Of a stretch of 7,335 nt of DNA, positions 5,822 to 7,335 are shown piece after piece. This DNA comes from Candidatus Nomurabacteria bacterium (GTDB lineage Bacteria; Patescibacteriota; Minisyncoccia; Phycocordibacterales; UBA9973): contig JAPLXT010000091.1 of assembly GCA_026395935.1 (NCBI GenBank), positions 1-7,335 of the forward strand, written 5' to 3'. Position 1 is the first letter of the stretch; each line of letters begins with the position of its first letter. The position numbers and the translations under genes were made by a program. A model generated the notes under the pieces. The model ran no database searches. It was not told the origin of the DNA and worked only from the letters and a program-made list of their open reading frames with translations.

Positions 5822-6808
5822 TTATTCCTTACTACCATCAGCATAAATAATTGTTTTAACTTCCCATTTATACTTTAAATTAGCAAACTCAGTATCCTTT
5901 AATTTAACATCTTCATCCATAAATTGATTGTAGTCTATGCCTGATTCCCAAACTTTACTTTGGTGTGCGGGAATTGATTTATCATAACCTACACTTATAG
6001 CTTTTATCTTATTATCAAAAATATCATAAAAGGTTAAGACACCTTCCACCCCCTTTATATCTTTATCTGTTTCATTGGTTAACTTTAAATCCATTGTGAT
6101 CTGGTCTTGATAAGTGCCAGATGTATAATCAGCTTCATAAAAACTCTTTTTTGTTACTTCAAGACTAACTTTATTTGCTTGAGTGCTTGGTGCCGGGGCA
6201 CCTGTTTTAACCACACCACCTTGTTGTAAGCTTTTACTTAGTTCTTCTTTTGCCTTAGCAACATCAGCAACATGTTTTGCTGTAGAAATTGAACCTATAA
6301 TAATTGCTAATACAATTAATGTCACAATGGAAAGAATTACACCATGTTTGGTTGATGAATTTTCTATTTGTTTTATACCAGATGCTTCTGCTTTTTTCTC
6401 ATATTTCTTTGTAACTAAATGCATAATTATTCCTCCCGCAATTCCTACCATAAAAGCAATTATAGTAATAAATGTTCCACCAATTGCAGTTCCTATTGCA
6501 CCACCAGCTTGTTCAAATTCATTAGCTGACGAAGAGATAACTTTTGAACCAACAACAAAAGTTAAAACTAATGCGGATACTGGAAGTAGAAAGAAAGATA
6601 TTTCTGTTAAACGAAAAAATCTTTCTAATATATGATTCTTCTCTGTAAACTGGTAAACATTCCAGATCATTAAAATCCAGATAATTAAAAACCCTATACC
6701 CATGTAAGAATTACCCGTCATCCACGCATAATTTTGCCAAAAAATTAAAGCGGGTAATAATGCTAACAAAATCTTAAGAGACAAATGCTTTTTGATATTG
6801 TTTTCCAT
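5822..6808 (-). CDS. Five-pass membrane protein with extracytoplasmic C-terminal domain
   Basis: I cannot name this 328-residue protein. Five hydrophobic spans are visible at about 12-29, 36-54, 69-90, 103-132 (glycine-rich, GGAIGTAIGGTF) and 156-175. The basic stretches at the N-terminus (NNIKKH), in the second loop (TEKNHILERFFR) and the fourth loop (TKKYEKKAE) put the N-terminus inside and the C-terminus outside by the positive-inside rule. Outside come a short charged helix (about 178-195), an A/P/G/T linker (198-212) and a domain of about 115 residues that looks beta-rich: LKLTNETDKDIKGVEG, then LTFYDIF, a serine-tryptophan strand and a closing IIYADGSKE. This resembles immunoglobulin-like or DUF-type secreted domains, by impression only. 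The gene lies convergent to the terminase genes and has a long structured upstream region. It may be element cargo or host DNA. No Shine-Dalgarno motif precedes the ATG. Confidence 0.8.
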   Translation of the reverse strand: MENNIKKHLSLKILLALLPALIFWQNYAWMTGNSYMGIGFLIIWILMIWNVYQFTEKNHILERFFRLTEISFFLLPVSALVLTFVVGSKVISSSANEFEQAGGAIGTAIGGTFITIIAFMVGIAGGIIMHLVTKKYEKKAEASGIKQIENSSTKHGVILSIVTLIVLAIIIGSISTAKHVADVAKAKEELSKSLQQGGVVKTGAPAPSTQANKVSLEVTKKSFYEADYTSGTYQDQITMDLKLTNETDKDIKGVEGVLTFYDIFDNKIKAISVGYDKSIPAHQSKVWESGIDYNQFMDEDVKLKDTEFANLKYKWEVKTIIYADGSKE

Positions 6809-6853
6809 AGTTTCTGTTTTGCGTTTTATTTTTAAAACCCTGTGTTAAGACGC

Positions 6854-7014
6854 AAAAAGCCCACCACATAGGTAGTGACCGAAGTCACTCATATCCGTTT
6901 CCAGATACGGCACGTAATGCGACCCCATATGATGGGTTCTTTATGCATTACGTGACTAACTTTCACCATGCCTTTATTTCTAAAGGTTTAGGCTACTTAA
7001 AACTATTTACTTGT
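6854..7014 (-). ncRNA. Candidate structured RNA or 5' leader of the membrane gene
   Basis: Read on the minus strand, this interval folds into successive hairpins: CCTTTA-GAAA-TAAAGG (GNRA loop); a 10-bp stem CACGTAATGC/GCATTACGTG with a 5-nt bulge and an inner 8-position stem closed by CAT; a short CCGT/ACGG or alternative CGTATC/GATATG stem; AGTGAC-UUCG-GTCACT with the C(UUCG)G loop; and CUACC/GGUGG followed by U5. Stable UUCG and GNRA loops appear on this strand only, which sets the orientation. A candidate promoter lies just upstream. It matches no RNA class I can recall. It may end at the U5 run or read through into the gene at 6808. Confidence 0.42.
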
Positions 7015-7020
7015 AATTAA

Positions 7021-7048
7021 ATAATAACACTTCGACCTTATTATTCAA
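7021..7048 (-). promoter_or_regulatory. Candidate promoter for the structured RNA
   Basis: On the minus strand TTGAAT (7048-7043) stands 16 bp before TATTAT (7026-7021), which puts a start near 7014, just ahead of the GAAA hairpin. Both boxes are 4-5 of 6 matches in AT-rich DNA, so this is suggestive only. The boxes also fall in an 8-bp inverted repeat, AATAATAA/TTATTATT. Confidence 0.35.
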
Positions 7049-7157
7049 AGCCCATTCTATCGCTGAACAACTTTAACTAAAAGGATACTATGCGACCACA
7101 CTACATATTTTAAACTCTGCATAGACTTAGCAAAAGACTCTTTCTCTGACACCATTG

Positions 7158-7175
7158 GTATATGGAAACATATAC
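7158..7175 (+). promoter_or_regulatory. GAAA-capped hairpin enclosing the recombinase start codon
   Basis: GTATATG (7158-7164) and CATATAC (7169-7175) form a perfect 7-bp stem closed by a GAAA tetraloop. The ATG at 7162-7164 is the end of the 5' arm, so in the mRNA the start codon is paired. This could lower or condition translation of the recombinase. As DNA it is also a palindrome that a recombinase dimer could contact. The pairing is seen; the role is inferred. Confidence 0.5.
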
Positions 7176-7335
7176 AACAGCCCAGTTTAATCATCCTATT
7201 ATTAGCCAAGTAGAAAAAATTAAATATGTATTATACGCTCGTAAATCAACCGAATCAGAAGAAAGACAAGTTCTTTCAATTGATTCACAAGTTAAGGAAA
7301 TGCTACAACTTGCCGAACGAGACGGTTTAGAAGTT
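7162..7335 (+). CDS. Large serine recombinase (site-specific integrase), N-terminal part
   Basis: Only the first 58 codons are present; the gene runs off the right edge. The stretch KYVLYARKSTESEERQVLSI with DSQ behind it is the start of the resolvase/invertase catalytic domain. S29 is the predicted nucleophile in YARKST, R27 is the accompanying arginine, and LSIDSQ is the conserved helix entry (SIxxQ). The roughly 20-residue extension before the first strand and the KYVLYARKST wording fit large serine integrases that integrate and excise phages or mobile islands, rather than small resolvases. The ATG at 7162 is the first after an in-frame TGA at 7147. It has no Shine-Dalgarno motif and lies in a hairpin. 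Its attachment site is expected close by, and the gene-free stretch upstream is one place to look. Confidence 0.88.
   Translation, partial: METYTTAQFNHPIISQVEKIKYVLYARKSTESEERQVLSIDSQVKEMLQLAERDGLEV

Larger units (their letters stand above)
6809..7161. other. Gene-free stretch full of hairpins between membrane protein and recombinase
   Basis: This 353-bp stretch has no credible reading frame. Perfect or near-perfect stems lie at 6823-6828/6833-6838, 6874-6879/6884-6889, 6895-6898/6907-6910, 6911-6920/6945-6954 with an inner stem 6921-6928/6932-6939, 6971-6976/6981-6986, 7020-7027/7038-7045 and 7088-7093/7119-7124. An 8-bp inverted repeat TTTTGCGT/ACGCAAAA (6817-6824/6850-6857) spans the leader of the membrane gene. 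The word ATGCGACC occurs at 6917-6924 and 7090-7097. The recombinase attachment site could also lie here, but nothing marks its core. Confidence 0.75.

Noticed and set aside
6183..6635. 150-codon plus-strand frame inside the membrane-protein gene
   Set aside because: It is antisense to clear transmembrane coding sequence and its composition (runs of P, T, I and C) is that of a shadow frame.
6890..6960. Group II intron domain V or hammerhead ribozyme
   Set aside because: The CCGTAT and GGAAAC pieces look similar at first, but the AGC...AY core of domain V and the CUGAUGA core of a hammerhead are absent.
6841..7160. tmRNA
   Set aside because: The length fits, but there is no tRNA-like end pair, no TTCGA-type T-loop in a stem, no encoded CCA and no ALAA-type tag frame on either strand.
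1..7335. CRISPR array, tRNA or rRNA genes, insertion sequence ends
   Set aside because: No regularly spaced repeats, cloverleaf, rRNA-like stretch or transposase with terminal inverted repeats was seen.
1..7335. Alternative genetic code (UGA or UAA read as sense)
   Set aside because: All complete genes end in TAA, tryptophan is TGG, and only the HNH frame has an internal stop, so one nonsense change is simpler.

Overview
The window is AT-rich, tightly packed bacterial DNA that reads as one end of a prophage or other integrative element. The organism cannot be named from the sequence alone. Weak clues (low GC, almost no Shine-Dalgarno motifs, TAA stops throughout, the flavour of the recombinase and of the membrane protein) would fit a Patescibacteria/CPR-type or another low-GC host, and I hold that loosely. 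The standard genetic code appears to apply.

Left part (1-964): a minus-strand pair made of a LexA/CI-type self-cleaving repressor (228-875) and, 3 bp behind it, an HNH-nuclease reading frame that runs off the left edge and is interrupted by an in-frame TAA although its homology continues past the stop. The repressor promoter is strong (extended -10) and places the transcription start on the A of the ATG, so the mRNA is probably leaderless. A divergent promoter drives the rightward genes, and a short CCTAT motif is repeated around both starts. This is the layout of a lysogeny switch.

Middle part (965-5800): a 500-residue protein of unknown family with a MerR-like DNA-binding domain at its C-terminus, closed by its own terminator. 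Then comes a three-gene overlapping block: a ParB-like/beta-class adenine methyltransferase fusion, the small terminase and the large terminase. A long inverted repeat sits directly before the methyltransferase start. The block ends in a strong bidirectional terminator; no portal, capsid or tail gene follows.

Right part (5801-7335): a minus-strand five-pass membrane protein with a large extracytoplasmic domain, a 353-bp gene-free stretch full of hairpins, and the first 58 codons of a large serine recombinase running off the right edge. Read on the minus strand, the gene-free stretch carries a C(UUCG)G hairpin, a GAAA-capped hairpin, a long bulged hairpin and a terminator-like hairpin behind a candidate promoter. 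It is the best candidate here for an undescribed structured RNA, either free-standing or a leader of the membrane gene. The recombinase start codon lies inside a separate perfect GAAA-capped hairpin.

Taken together: the repressor would hold the rightward promoter silent, the 500-residue protein would be the first product on derepression and a plausible regulator, the methyltransferase and terminase would mark and package DNA, and the recombinase would integrate or excise the element. The membrane protein and the HNH gene look like accessory cargo.
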